Source of the DNA: Jejuia sp. UBA6058 | Lineage (GTDB): Bacteria > Bacteroidota > Bacteroidia > Flavobacteriales > Flavobacteriaceae | Direction: 5' to 3' | DNA: 64,000 nucleotides | Assembly (NCBI GenBank): GCA_002428965.1 | Contig: DIYI01000007.1 | Span: forward strand, 1-64,000 | Shown: positions 18,850-27,373 of the stretch, in pieces | Position numbering within the stretch: the stretch's first letter is position 1 | How the letters are laid out: every line of letters starts with the position of its first letter | Program-made: the position numbers and the translations under genes | The notes under the pieces: model-generated | Databases searched by the model: none | Told to the model about the DNA's origin: nothing | What the model saw: only the letters and a program-made list of their open reading frames with translations

Positions 18850-21036
18850 TTATTTTAGAGTGATGGTAATTTCATTTGCAAATACTGCACCTAATTTTTC
18901 ACTTAAATCTCCAGGAGATGCGTTTCCAATTACAACATTGTACTTTCCTTTACGCCAAACTTTTTCACCTTTGGTATTAATAACCATAAGATCTTCTGAT
19001 GCTACTTCAAAATTAATGGTCTTCTTTTCGCCTTTTTTTAATGAGATTCTTTGGAAAGCCTTCAAGGTTTTTAAAGGAATACCACCAGTTGCATTTTCAG
19101 GATTTACGTAAAGCTGTACTACTTCATCAATATCAAAATCACCAATATTGGCGACTTCAACAGATACTTTTAAGGATTGTTTTCTTTTTAGTGAAGTGTC
19201 TTCAATTACCAAATTACCAATTTCGGTTTTACTGTAGGTTAAGCCAAATCCGAAAGGGAACATTGGTTCTTCTGTCATGTATTTATAAGTACGTCCTTGC
19301 ATAGAATAATCTTCATACGGAGGTAATTGCGCCACATTTTTTGGAAAGGTAATAGGTAAGTGACCAGTGGGCGATACATTGCCAAAAAGCACATCGGCAA
19401 CTGCAGTACCACCTTGTTCTCCAGGATACCAAATCTGTAGAATGGCATCACAACCTTCTTCAATACCTTCTAGAGAAATTGGGCTTCCGCTGGCAATAAC
19501 TAGTACCAATGGACCTTTTTTCTTTTCAATCATCTCTTTTACATAATTTATTTGGTTTTCAGGGAGTTTTAAATCTACCTTATCACCAATATCTGCGGAG
19601 GCTATTGCATCAACCTCTTCGCCTTCTCTATCGGCGGTTAAACCTACCACACAAATGGTTACATCAGATTCTGCCGCAACATTGGGTGCCCAATTTTTTG
19701 GGTTTATATTTTTATGAAAAGGTAATGCACCACTTCTGTAATTTAATGAAGAGCCTAATGAAATAGCTTCGGTAACGCCTTCTAAAATGGTAACCATATT
19801 TGAGCTTACACCATAATAACTTCCCATGAGCATATCTGCAGAATTTGCAAAAGGTCCAGTAAGATAAGGTACCTTTATATCCTTTGGAAGTGGTAACGTA
19901 TTGTTATCGTTTTTAAGTAGCACGATAGATTTTTGAGCCGCTTCAAGAGCTAAATCTACATGCGCTTCACTGTGGATATGTTCTGGTCCCATAGAGAAAT
20001 AAGGGTGTTCTACATTTTCATCAAACATTCCCAATCTAAAACGTGTTTTGAACAATTGCTTTGTTCTCTCATGGATTAATTCCTCAGACACAAGACCTTG
20101 ATCCAAAGCCTCCTTTAATTTTTTATACGTTTGTCCGCAGTTAAGATTTGTTCCAGCTTTTAAGGCCACAGCAGCAGCTTCCTCGCCAGTACCAATATAC
20201 TTTTGTTTCCATGCAATACCACCAATAGCACCACAATCGGAAGTAACATAACCATCAAAATTCCATTCTTTTTTCAAAATATCATTGAGTAAAAACTCAC
20301 TAGCACAAGAAGGAATGTCATATACGGCGTTGTAGGCTCCCATAACACCTTCAACTTTAGCTTCGGTAACTAATACTTCAAAGGCAGGCATGTAGGTTTC
20401 GTAAAAATCTTGTTTGTTTGGAACAGCATTAAAGGTGTGCCTCACTTCTTCAGGACCGGAATGTACAGCGAAATGCTTCGCACAAGCTGCAGACTTTAGG
20501 TATATTGAATCTCTTCCCTGAAGCCCATGAACGAAGGCCTTTCCGATTTCTGACATAAGTAACGGATCTTCACCATAGGTTTCTTGACCGCGACCCCAGC
20601 GTGGATCTCTGAAGATATTCACATTAGGTGTCCAGAAGGTTAAACCTGCATATTTACTTCGGTTACCCATTTTCTGTGAAATAATATATTTTGCTCTTGC
20701 TTCTGTAGATATTGCAGATGCCACACGTTCTGCCAATTCAGGATCGAATGTAGCACCAATGCCTATACCTTGTGGAAAGATTGTAGCTTTTCCATTTCTC
20801 GCCACACCATGCAATGCTTCGTTCCACCAGTTATAATCAGGAACTTTTAATCGTGGTATGGCTGCTGCATCATTGGTTAGTTGGCTTATTTTTTCTTCAA
20901 TTGTCATTTGGGAGACCAAAATTTCGGAGCGTTGCTCTAATGGTAAGCTATGGTCTAAGAATGAAAAATCAACTTCTTGAGCTGTCAATATTAAACAAGA
21001 AATTATGCACGCTAATGAAGAAAAAAAGGCTTTCAT
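18850..21036 (-). CDS. GH3 family glycosidase (beta-xylosidase-like), first gene of the operon
   Basis: The product has 728 residues with a signal peptide (cleavage near LTAQ, residue 20). The 'YNWWNEALHGVAR' block and the nucleophile motif VTSDCGAI (Asp267) are typical of the GH3 branch that includes bacterial beta-xylosidases. 'RWGRGQETYGEDP' and 'KHFAVHSGPE' are intact, followed by the alpha/beta sandwich (from about 380) and a fibronectin III-like C-terminus from about 620. It is the promoter-proximal gene of the minus-strand run to 4041. If the xylosidase resemblance holds, the target polymer may carry xylose, as some red-algal galactans and xylans do; this is inference, since GH3 members vary in specificity. 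Confidence 0.92.
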   Translation of the reverse strand: MKAFFSSLACIISCLILTAQEVDFSFLDHSLPLEQRSEILVSQMTIEEKISQLTNDAAAIPRLKVPDYNWWNEALHGVARNGKATIFPQGIGIGATFDPELAERVASAISTEARAKYIISQKMGNRSKYAGLTFWTPNVNIFRDPRWGRGQETYGEDPLLMSEIGKAFVHGLQGRDSIYLKSAACAKHFAVHSGPEEVRHTFNAVPNKQDFYETYMPAFEVLVTEAKVEGVMGAYNAVYDIPSCASEFLLNDILKKEWNFDGYVTSDCGAIGGIAWKQKYIGTGEEAAAVALKAGTNLNCGQTYKKLKEALDQGLVSEELIHERTKQLFKTRFRLGMFDENVEHPYFSMGPEHIHSEAHVDLALEAAQKSIVLLKNDNNTLPLPKDIKVPYLTGPFANSADMLMGSYYGVSSNMVTILEGVTEAISLGSSLNYRSGALPFHKNINPKNWAPNVAAESDVTICVVGLTADREGEEVDAIASADIGDKVDLKLPENQINYVKEMIEKKKGPLVLVIASGSPISLEGIEEGCDAILQIWYPGEQGGTAVADVLFGNVSPTGHLPITFPKNVAQLPPYEDYSMQGRTYKYMTEEPMFPFGFGLTYSKTEIGNLVIEDTSLKRKQSLKVSVEVANIGDFDIDEVVQLYVNPENATGGIPLKTLKAFQRISLKKGEKKTINFEVASEDLMVINTKGEKVWRKGKYNVVIGNASPGDLSEKLGAVFANEITITLK

Positions 21037-21281
21037 TTAAGGAATTATTTAATTTAGTAGTTCGTTAAGCATAGTTAAAAAAGCTTCTTAAATTCTCCTA
21101 AAGAAAATCACGAAAACTACGTAAAATTACCAGTATTATTTTCTTAGTATGAGGAATATTAGGTTATAATATGTAACATATGTTCAGGCTTGAATTTTTA
21201 AGATTTTTTTAAGTTATGAAATTTGTTGGAAGATGGCCTATTTTAAAAAAAACTAAAACTATACCTTAAATGTTAGTGGAG
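21037..21281 (-). promoter_or_regulatory. intergenic region upstream of the polysaccharide operon
   Basis: This gap of about 245 bases separates the housekeeping operon from the head of the polysaccharide operon and must carry the latter's promoter. No perfect TAnnTTTG box was found on the minus strand; TAGTTTTC at 21110-21117 is the nearest match. TAACATATGT (21174-21183), with the palindromic core ACATATGT, is shared with the region before the beta-helix gene at 2825. No terminator hairpin or small gene was recognised. Confidence 0.3.
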
Positions 21282-22460
21282 TTATGGTTTGGAGCAGATA
21301 ATTATAATTTTTTCACGAGAATGATTAGTTGTATAAAATAAGTATACATTTCCACCATCTTTGATGCTGAATTTTTTCCGGAGTTGTTGTACGCTTTCAG
21401 GAAAATTTCTTGTTGTAATGTTGGCTTTTGTAATTCCTAATGATTTGATAGCCTTTTTGCTGAATGGTAACGTTTTTTCAATTTTGAAAACTCTTCCAGG
21501 GAAATTTTCAATCCTCAATTCAGAAGTATATAAATGAGAGTGTTCTTGAATTTTAAAAACATCCAACTGATTGGATACCTCATGAAATGCGCCAGACTTT
21601 AAAATAGCAGCATTTGGTTCGTATAAATACGAAAGTGGTGAGCTGTAATTAGAAGTTTGAACTTTTCCTGAAAGATTGAAGTTAAAAGTTTCTTTAGAAT
21701 TAGATTTGATATTGATAGTTTTTATTGAAACATCATTTGAAAATCCCTGTTCTAGAATCCATAATAACTCTTTAACCTCATTATTTAAAGCAACTATGTG
21801 TATTTCCTTAACATAGTTCAATTCTTTTATTCCAGCTGAAATGTCAAGCAAGGGAGAAGTTTTAATCATTATACTTTTAGAATGCTCATACAAAACTTTT
21901 AAAGCCTTAGGAACATTTGGTTGACAATCCTTTAAAAAGAACACTTTACCCTTAGCATCATGTCGTCTTGAAGGATCAATGTATATCCAATCAAATCTTT
22001 TGTTATTATTTTTTAAAAATTCAACACCATCTTTAGAAAGCATTTCAATATTCGCTGTGTTGAGTTGCTTGTAGTTATGGGAAACTATTTCAGATAGCTC
22101 TGGGTTTATTTCGCAATGCACAACATTTTTAAACTGTTTTGAGAAATAAAAACAGTCCACACCAAAACCACCTGTTAAGTCTATAATAGTATTTCCACGA
22201 ATCAATTCAGATTTATACTTGGCTGTAATTTCAGAAGATGTTTGCTCTATATTGAGCTTATTGGGATAATAAATGTTCTTGACTCTAAACCAAGTAGGCA
22301 ACTTCTTTTGGCAGCGTTTTTTGGCTTCAATTTGCTCGATAATTTCGGTAGTTGAAACGTCTACAAAATCAGTGCCTTTCAGAAGAATTTTATTAATATC
22401 AAAATTTATATTTGAACTTATAAACTTCTGAATTTTAATATTTAAAATAGAATTATTCAA
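21282..22460 (-). CDS. class I SAM-dependent methyltransferase with THUMP-like domain
   Basis: The product has 392 residues and no signal peptide. The SAM-binding motif is 'IIDLTGGFGVDCFYFSK', followed by the acidic 'HCEINPEL' and the motif IV block 'FDWIYIDPSRR'. This DPSRR-containing Rossmann methyltransferase with a C-terminal THUMP-like segment (about residues 270-392) is widespread in Bacteroidota and usually annotated only by domain; an RNA substrate is inferred from the fold. It is the last gene of the tsaD-led operon, seven bases after the permease gene. Confidence 0.8.
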   Translation of the reverse strand: MNNSILNIKIQKFISSNINFDINKILLKGTDFVDVSTTEIIEQIEAKKRCQKKLPTWFRVKNIYYPNKLNIEQTSSEITAKYKSELIRGNTIIDLTGGFGVDCFYFSKQFKNVVHCEINPELSEIVSHNYKQLNTANIEMLSKDGVEFLKNNNKRFDWIYIDPSRRHDAKGKVFFLKDCQPNVPKALKVLYEHSKSIMIKTSPLLDISAGIKELNYVKEIHIVALNNEVKELLWILEQGFSNDVSIKTINIKSNSKETFNFNLSGKVQTSNYSSPLSYLYEPNAAILKSGAFHEVSNQLDVFKIQEHSHLYTSELRIENFPGRVFKIEKTLPFSKKAIKSLGITKANITTRNFPESVQQLRKKFSIKDGGNVYLFYTTNHSREKIIIICSKP

Positions 22461-22467
22461 ATAAAAA

Positions 22468-23556
22468 CTATAAGTTCTTGGTAAGCTTTTTTACAATTTT
22501 ATTTTCGGATAAAAATTCCTTTAAAATCACTTTTATTGCAGTATAAGCAGGTACAGCAACTATAAGCCCAACAACACCAAATAAAATTCCAGTAATTAGA
22601 ATTACCAAGAAAATTTCCAAAGGGTGCGATTTTACACTTTTTGAGAAAATGATAGGCTGACTCCCAAAATTATCAACTAACTGTCCAATAGCAAAAATTA
22701 ACAAAACCCAATAGGTCTTTGGCAGAATAACGTCGCTAAAACTTTGACCTAAATTACTGGTCATAGTTAATGTTATCATCAAAAAGGCTCCAATAATTGG
22801 CCCCACATATGGAATTAAGTTGAGTAGCGCACATAAAAATGCGATAACAACTGCATTTTCCACTCCCACAATTAGTAGACCAATCATATAAATAATGAAT
22901 AAAATAGCTATTTGAGCTATTAAACCAACGAAGTATCTAGACAGTAAATCTTTAATTTTGGTGTATGATGTTCGCCATTTGGACTCCTTGTTATTCGGAG
23001 CAAGCGTAAGCAAGCTGCTTTCAAACAATCTACTATCTTTCAGAAAGAAAAAAGAAATAAATAATACCGAAAACAAACCAATGCTAAAGCTGCCTAATCC
23101 GCTTAATACCGAATTTAAGAAGTTTGGAATTAAGCCAAAATCAATTTTTGAGAGAAAACCAGATTCTTTAATAGATTGTTCCACATCAATTTGATGCAAA
23201 TCAAAATACGTTATAATTTGTGTGTATAAATCCTCAACATTTGCTTCTAATTCTTTAATATTTAAAAGCGATAAATTTTGGCCTTGTTCTATAATTAATG
23301 GAATAAATAAGCCAGCCAAACCAACAAAGAATCCTAATAATATTACCATCGTAACAATCACAGCAAGAGTGTTTTTAAATTTTAGTTTACGTTCTAAAAA
23401 CAAAACAATTGGTCGTCCAACGAGCGAAATTACGACAGCAATGGCAACATAGGTAATAACTGATTGAATAAGATACAGAAAATACAGCAGTAAGGCTACG
23501 CCAAAAATTATAGCAACCGCTTTAAGAATACCGTTAGTAATTTGGTTCGAATTCAT
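22468..23556 (-). CDS. AI-2E family transporter (PerM/YdiK-type membrane protein)
   Basis: The product has 362 residues. Hydrophobic segments cluster at both ends (about residues 15-40, 60-90, 150-175, 205-345) with a soluble stretch of about 60 residues between, the usual layout of the AI-2E exporter/PerM family. Recognisable blocks are 'NLIPYVGPIIGAF' and 'GQLVDNFGSQPIIF' in the C-terminal half. Family members have been linked to autoinducer-2 export or to cation/proton antiport, and the family name does not prove the substrate. It lies in the same operon as the RNA-modification genes. Confidence 0.85.
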   Translation of the reverse strand: MNSNQITNGILKAVAIIFGVALLLYFLYLIQSVITYVAIAVVISLVGRPIVLFLERKLKFKNTLAVIVTMVILLGFFVGLAGLFIPLIIEQGQNLSLLNIKELEANVEDLYTQIITYFDLHQIDVEQSIKESGFLSKIDFGLIPNFLNSVLSGLGSFSIGLFSVLFISFFFLKDSRLFESSLLTLAPNNKESKWRTSYTKIKDLLSRYFVGLIAQIAILFIIYMIGLLIVGVENAVVIAFLCALLNLIPYVGPIIGAFLMITLTMTSNLGQSFSDVILPKTYWVLLIFAIGQLVDNFGSQPIIFSKSVKSHPLEIFLVILITGILFGVVGLIVAVPAYTAIKVILKEFLSENKIVKKLTKNL

Positions 23557-23610
23557 GTAGTAAATATAACCAATGGAATTGGAAGCAAGAAGTACTGGTA
23601 CGTAAGTTTT

Positions 23611-24111
23611 CTATCCTATTTGTTTTGTTATCTCGTAAAGTGCAATATTTGTAGCCTGTACCACATTCATACTACTATTTTGACCATACATGTCTATATG
23701 AATTATGGCGTCCGATAGTTTTAGAATATCTTCTGAAACACCAAAATTTTCATCTCCAACAACCAAAACAATATTTTTATCTGTTGGAAATTTAAAGGTG
23801 TGAATGGGTTTACTATTAGAAGCAATTTCACATGATATGATTGTACTGTTTCTTAGGTTCAATTTAGAAATATACTCAAAGGCAGAAGGAACACTTTCGA
23901 AATCTACCACCTTTTCGGTTGCTCGTGATGTTTTGAGCATTTTCCGTCCCATTGGAATATCACTTCCGCATAGTATCAATTTTTCTACACCAAAAGCATC
24001 TGAAATCCTAAATAGGCTCCCAATATTTGGTGCATTAGTAACATTATCGCAGACCAAGGTGATTGGGAAAGTCTTTTGATTGAATTTCGTGTTGTAATGA
24101 GTTAATTGCAA
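23611..24111 (-). CDS. TrmH/SpoU family RNA 2'-O-methyltransferase
   Basis: The three SpoU motifs are present: 'NIGSLFRISDAFGVEKLILCG', 'LVVGDENFGVSE' and 'SSMNVVQATNIALYE', so it is a trefoil-knot RNA ribose methyltransferase. The start is uncertain. Homologous proteins usually begin just before 'LTHYN', and the codon there is TTG at 24111, giving 166 residues and starting one base after the stop of the preceding small ORF. An ATG-led extension to 24189 would add 26 residues unlike the family and overlap that ORF, so TTG is preferred. The RNA target (tRNA or rRNA) is not evident. Confidence 0.8.
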   Translation of the reverse strand: MQLTHYNTKFNQKTFPITLVCDNVTNAPNIGSLFRISDAFGVEKLILCGSDIPMGRKMLKTSRATEKVVDFESVPSAFEYISKLNLRNSTIISCEIASNSKPIHTFKFPTDKNIVLVVGDENFGVSEDILKLSDAIIHIDMYGQNSSMNVVQATNIALYEITKQIG

Positions 24112-24112
24112 T

Positions 24113-24316
24113 TTAAAGTCCGAAGTGTAAATTGTTATTTTGGTTACATTTAACAGCCAAATGGGTTTGAAAACAACCAAAACACCCACAGGTGTAGTGG
24201 TAACTATCTATACCTGTTGTGTAGGTATGCGGATTTATTGAATTCAATGTATTGAAAACAAAAATTAAAGTGATTATAACCACTAATATTTTATGATGTA
24301 TTCCAAACTTTTTCAC
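24113..24316 (-). CDS. small secreted or membrane-anchored Cys-containing protein, unknown
   Basis: The ORF encodes 67 residues: a basic start (MKKFGIHHK), a hydrophobic run of about 15 residues that could be a signal peptide or membrane anchor, then 'YHYTCGCFGCF', three closely spaced cysteines, and a fourth near the end. I do not recognise the family. Support for a real gene is positional: it begins 14 bases after the DUF4159 stop and ends one base before the probable TTG start of the methyltransferase gene, as in a coupled operon. The Cys cluster could bind metal or form disulfides. It might instead be a fortuitous frame. Confidence 0.45.
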   Translation of the reverse strand: MKKFGIHHKILVVIITLIFVFNTLNSINPHTYTTGIDSYHYTCGCFGCFQTHLAVKCNQNNNLHFGL

Positions 24317-24330
24317 GTTTTACTCAAGAT

Positions 24331-24972
24331 TTAATTTTCAAATACATATTTCACAATATTAGCGCCCATTTGTAAAGCTTTTTGGCGCACATCTTCTGAA
24401 TCGTTATGCACATCAGGATCTTCCCAACCATCGCCTAAATCACTTTCAAAGGTAAATAGCAACACCAATCTATCTTCATGAAAAATACCCAAAGCCTGTG
24501 GGCGTTTGCCATCATGCTCATGAATTTTTGGTAAACCGTTGGGGAATTTATAAACACTATTAAAAATGGGATGCGAAGCGGGAATTTCAGTCAGTTGTTT
24601 ATTAGGAAATACTTTTTTAAGCTCCTTTTTCAAAAATGGTGCCATACCATAGTTGTCATCAATATGAATGAACCCTCCAGAAATTAAGTAGTTTTTAAGG
24701 TTTTCGGCATCATCTTCTGTAAAAAACACATTTCCATGTCCGGTCATATGAAGCAAAGGATATTGAAATATGTCAGTACTTCCTGTTTCAACACTTTCAA
24801 CCTGTTCTGTTATTTTAGTATTGATATTTTCATTACAGAACTTAATCAAATTAGGTAAAGCTGTGGGGTTGCTATACCAATCACCACCGCCCTTATATTT
24901 TAGTACGGCAAGTTCTTGGGAAAAAGAAACAAGATATATGAGACAAAAAGTAAGAGCTAATAAAAACTTCAT
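24331..24972 (-). CDS. DUF4159 domain-containing exported protein
   Basis: The product has 213 residues with a signal peptide (cleavage near VSFSQE, about residue 19). The rest is one domain matching DUF4159: 'LHMTGHGNVFFT', 'FIHIDDNYGMAPF', 'IPASHPIF', 'GIFHEDRLVLLFTFESDLGDGWED'. The fold is related to class I glutamine amidotransferase-like domains by family knowledge; biochemical function is unknown. It lies three bases after rsmE on the same strand. Confidence 0.85.
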   Translation of the reverse strand: MKFLLALTFCLIYLVSFSQELAVLKYKGGGDWYSNPTALPNLIKFCNENINTKITEQVESVETGSTDIFQYPLLHMTGHGNVFFTEDDAENLKNYLISGGFIHIDDNYGMAPFLKKELKKVFPNKQLTEIPASHPIFNSVYKFPNGLPKIHEHDGKRPQALGIFHEDRLVLLFTFESDLGDGWEDPDVHNDSEDVRQKALQMGANIVKYVFEN

Positions 24973-24975
24973 AAA

Positions 24976-25683
24976 TTATTTTTCGTTTACAAATGCTACA
25001 GAGTGGCAGGCAACTATCGCTGCAGTTTCTGTACGCAGGCGAGTTTTACCCAAAGTTACAGGAATAAAATTATTGGCAAGGGCTAATTTTATTTCTTTAG
25101 TACTAAAGTCTCCTTCAGGACCAATTAAAATTGTAATATCTGTTTTAGGGTGTAATTCTGCTTTTAGCGATTTTTTATCGGTTTCTTCGCAATGTGCAAT
25201 AAATAGTTGTCCATTAAAATCGTTAGAAATAAAATCTTTAAAACTAATGGCGTTGTTCAGTTTTGGTAGATGACAATTTAAAGACTGTTTCATAGCAGAT
25301 TGTAAAATACGTTCAAAACGTTCTGGTTTGATAATTTTACGCTCACTATGATCACAAATAATTGGGGTGATGGTATCAATTCCTATTTCTGTAGCTTTCT
25401 CTAAAAACCATTCGTACCGGTCATTCATTTTTGTTGGTGCTACTGCTACATGTAATTTATAGTTGCGTTCTGGTTGCTTTTCTTTTGAAATAATTTGAGC
25501 AGTGCATTTATTGTTGGAAATAAAATCAATTTCTGCAATAAATAACCAACCTTGTCCATTGGTAATATGAAGTTGATCCCCAATTGATTTACGTAATACT
25601 TTTACGATATGTTTACTTTCCTCTTTTGAAAAGGAGAAACTGTTTGAATTTTCTTTGATATCAGGACTGTAGAAAAGTTGCAT
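24976..25683 (-). CDS. rsmE: 16S rRNA (uracil(1498)-N(3))-methyltransferase RsmE
   Basis: The product has 235 residues, the usual length. The N-terminal PUA-like part contains 'SKEESKHIVKVLRKSIGDQL'. The C-terminal trefoil-knot methyltransferase shows 'KMNDRYEWFLEKATEIGIDTI', 'KQSLNCHLPKL', 'ILIGPEGDFSTKEI' and 'VTLGKTRLRTETAAI', all hallmarks of RsmE. It methylates U1498 of 16S rRNA. It is co-oriented with tsaD and the DUF4159 gene, in a cluster with two other methyltransferases. Confidence 0.95.
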   Translation of the reverse strand: MQLFYSPDIKENSNSFSFSKEESKHIVKVLRKSIGDQLHITNGQGWLFIAEIDFISNNKCTAQIISKEKQPERNYKLHVAVAPTKMNDRYEWFLEKATEIGIDTITPIICDHSERKIIKPERFERILQSAMKQSLNCHLPKLNNAISFKDFISNDFNGQLFIAHCEETDKKSLKAELHPKTDITILIGPEGDFSTKEIKLALANNFIPVTLGKTRLRTETAAIVACHSVAFVNEK

Positions 25684-25695
25684 GCAACGAAGATA

Positions 25696-26163
25696 CTAAG
25701 ATTTCAATTTTTGTATTACGCTAAAAATCAAATTCAGAATGAAAATGACTTGAGCAAAAACAAAAGATCCAATTAGAGTAATATTTAGTATATTTTCTTT
25801 GGTCTGGTCATCAAAAAGAGGAAACTTATTGGCATTTGTAATTTCAAAATAAAACCATCCAAAATAGAAGATTAGAAAACAGCCCAAACTTAAAATAGTA
25901 TGAGCTTTAACCATGAATTTATTTAATGCAAAATCCCAAGTGTATAAATACAAATAAATAAATCCAATCAATAAAAGTACACTTGCTGCAATTTTAGAAA
26001 ATTCAAAATGAGAAATTACGTAATAAGTATCGTAGATATTAATGATTATCTCATCGTATTTGTATAAGAAAGAGTAGCGGGTAATATATGACGTACCAAT
26101 TAAGAATATAATAACAGCACTTGAGAAGAAATAACCGTAAGGATGTTTAATAATGTGTTTCAC
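25696..26163 (-). CDS. four-helix membrane protein with a short oxidase-subunit-I-like motif
   Basis: The product has 155 residues from a GTG start two bases after the tsaD stop. Hydrophobic segments at about residues 10-28, 55-75, 88-108 and 122-150 suggest four membrane helices. The segment 'NIYDTYYVISHF' is reminiscent of the DTYYVxxHFH stretch of heme-copper oxidase subunit I, but the second conserved histidine is Glu here (HFEFS), and no other oxidase motif is present. Function unknown. The tight spacing places it in the tsaD operon. Confidence 0.7.
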   Translation of the reverse strand: MKHIIKHPYGYFFSSAVIIFLIGTSYITRYSFLYKYDEIIINIYDTYYVISHFEFSKIAASVLLLIGFIYLYLYTWDFALNKFMVKAHTILSLGCFLIFYFGWFYFEITNANKFPLFDDQTKENILNITLIGSFVFAQVIFILNLIFSVIQKLKS

Positions 26164-26165
26164 GG

Positions 26166-27188
26166 TTAAATCTTCAACCTAGCGGAAGCCATCACATTTT
26201 GTTCAGCAAAATCGCCTTCTAGATATTTCAAATAGCCCACAATAGCAATCATACCAGCATTATCTGTAGTGTATTCAAACTTTGGAATGTAAGTCGTCCA
26301 ACCAAATTTTTGTTCGCCATCTTTAAGTGCCTTTCTAATGCCCGAGTTTGCCGAAACACCACCTCCAATAGCGATATGTTTGATACCAGTTTCTTTTGAA
26401 GCTTTTTTCAATTTGTCAATCAGGATTCCAATAATAGTATATTGTATAGACGCACAAATATCATCTAAATTTTCAACGATAAAATTAGGATTTGCCTTAG
26501 TCTCCTTTTGAATAAAATAAAGAATTGCTGTTTTCAACCCCGAAAAGCTAAAATTTAAACCCTCAACTCTAGGTTTTGTAAAAGGATACGCTTTGGGATT
26601 TCCATGTTGCGCACGTTTATCAATTTCTTGTCCCGCAGGATAGCCTAGTCCCAAAATTTTTCCACTTTTATCATAAGCCTCACCAACAGCATCATCAATG
26701 GTTTCACCTATAACCGTCATTTCAAAATAATTATCAACTTTTACAATCTGTGTATGTCCGCCAGAAATGGTCATGGCTAAAAACGGAAAAGGTGGCTTTT
26801 TAAAATCTTCCTCCTCAATAAAATGCGCCAAAATATGCGCTTGCATATGGTTTACATCAATTAAAGGAATATTTAAACCATAGGCCAAAGACTTTGCAAA
26901 CGAAGTACCTACTAATAAACTCCCCATAAGTCCAGGACCTCTTGTAAAAGCAATTGCATTCAGCTCATCTTTTGAAATTCTGGCTTTTTCAAGTGCTTGA
27001 TGTACAACAGGAACTATATTTTGTTGATGCGCTCTTGAAGCTAATTCTGGTACCACACCACCGTAATCTTCATGTATTTTTTGACTAGCAACAACATTAC
27101 TCAAAACCTTACCGTTTTTAATAACAGAAGCAGAGGTGTCATCACATGATGATTCAATTCCCAGAATATAAATATTTTGTTTTGCCAT
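26166..27188 (-). CDS. tsaD: tRNA N6-adenosine threonylcarbamoyltransferase TsaD
   Basis: The product has 340 residues, full length. It opens with 'YILGIESSCDDTSASVI', has the metal-binding histidines His114 and His118 in HMQAH, and carries 'FPFLAMTISGGHTQIV', 'FSFSGLKTAI' and 'IAIGGGVSANSGIR'. TsaD transfers the threonylcarbamoyl group to A37 of ANN-decoding tRNAs, working with TsaB, TsaE and the TsaC-type synthase, which are not in this window. It is the first gene of the minus-strand operon and divergent from tamB. Confidence 0.97.
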   Translation of the reverse strand: MAKQNIYILGIESSCDDTSASVIKNGKVLSNVVASQKIHEDYGGVVPELASRAHQQNIVPVVHQALEKARISKDELNAIAFTRGPGLMGSLLVGTSFAKSLAYGLNIPLIDVNHMQAHILAHFIEEEDFKKPPFPFLAMTISGGHTQIVKVDNYFEMTVIGETIDDAVGEAYDKSGKILGLGYPAGQEIDKRAQHGNPKAYPFTKPRVEGLNFSFSGLKTAILYFIQKETKANPNFIVENLDDICASIQYTIIGILIDKLKKASKETGIKHIAIGGGVSANSGIRKALKDGEQKFGWTTYIPKFEYTTDNAGMIAIVGYLKYLEGDFAEQNVMASARLKI

Positions 27189-27264
27189 TAGCTTATATTA
27201 GGCACAATAATTGTTAATTTTGAAACCGAGTTAACATCTGTTTCCTAATCGATAATCGTACATA

Positions 27265-27272
27265 CAAAACTA
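27265..27272 (-). promoter_or_regulatory. Bacteroidota -7 box candidate for the tsaD operon
   Basis: On the minus strand the sequence reads TAGTTTTG, a perfect TAnnTTTG match, 77 bases before the tsaD start. No TTG-type -33 element was found at the expected spacing, so the call is tentative. Confidence 0.4.
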
Positions 27273-27373
27273 CTCATTATTTTATTGTTATATGAGTATG
27301 TTTTTTGTTTATTCATTAAGGAAATAAACACCCAAACATCATTAAAAAGGCATTAAAAATAGTATATAAAGTT

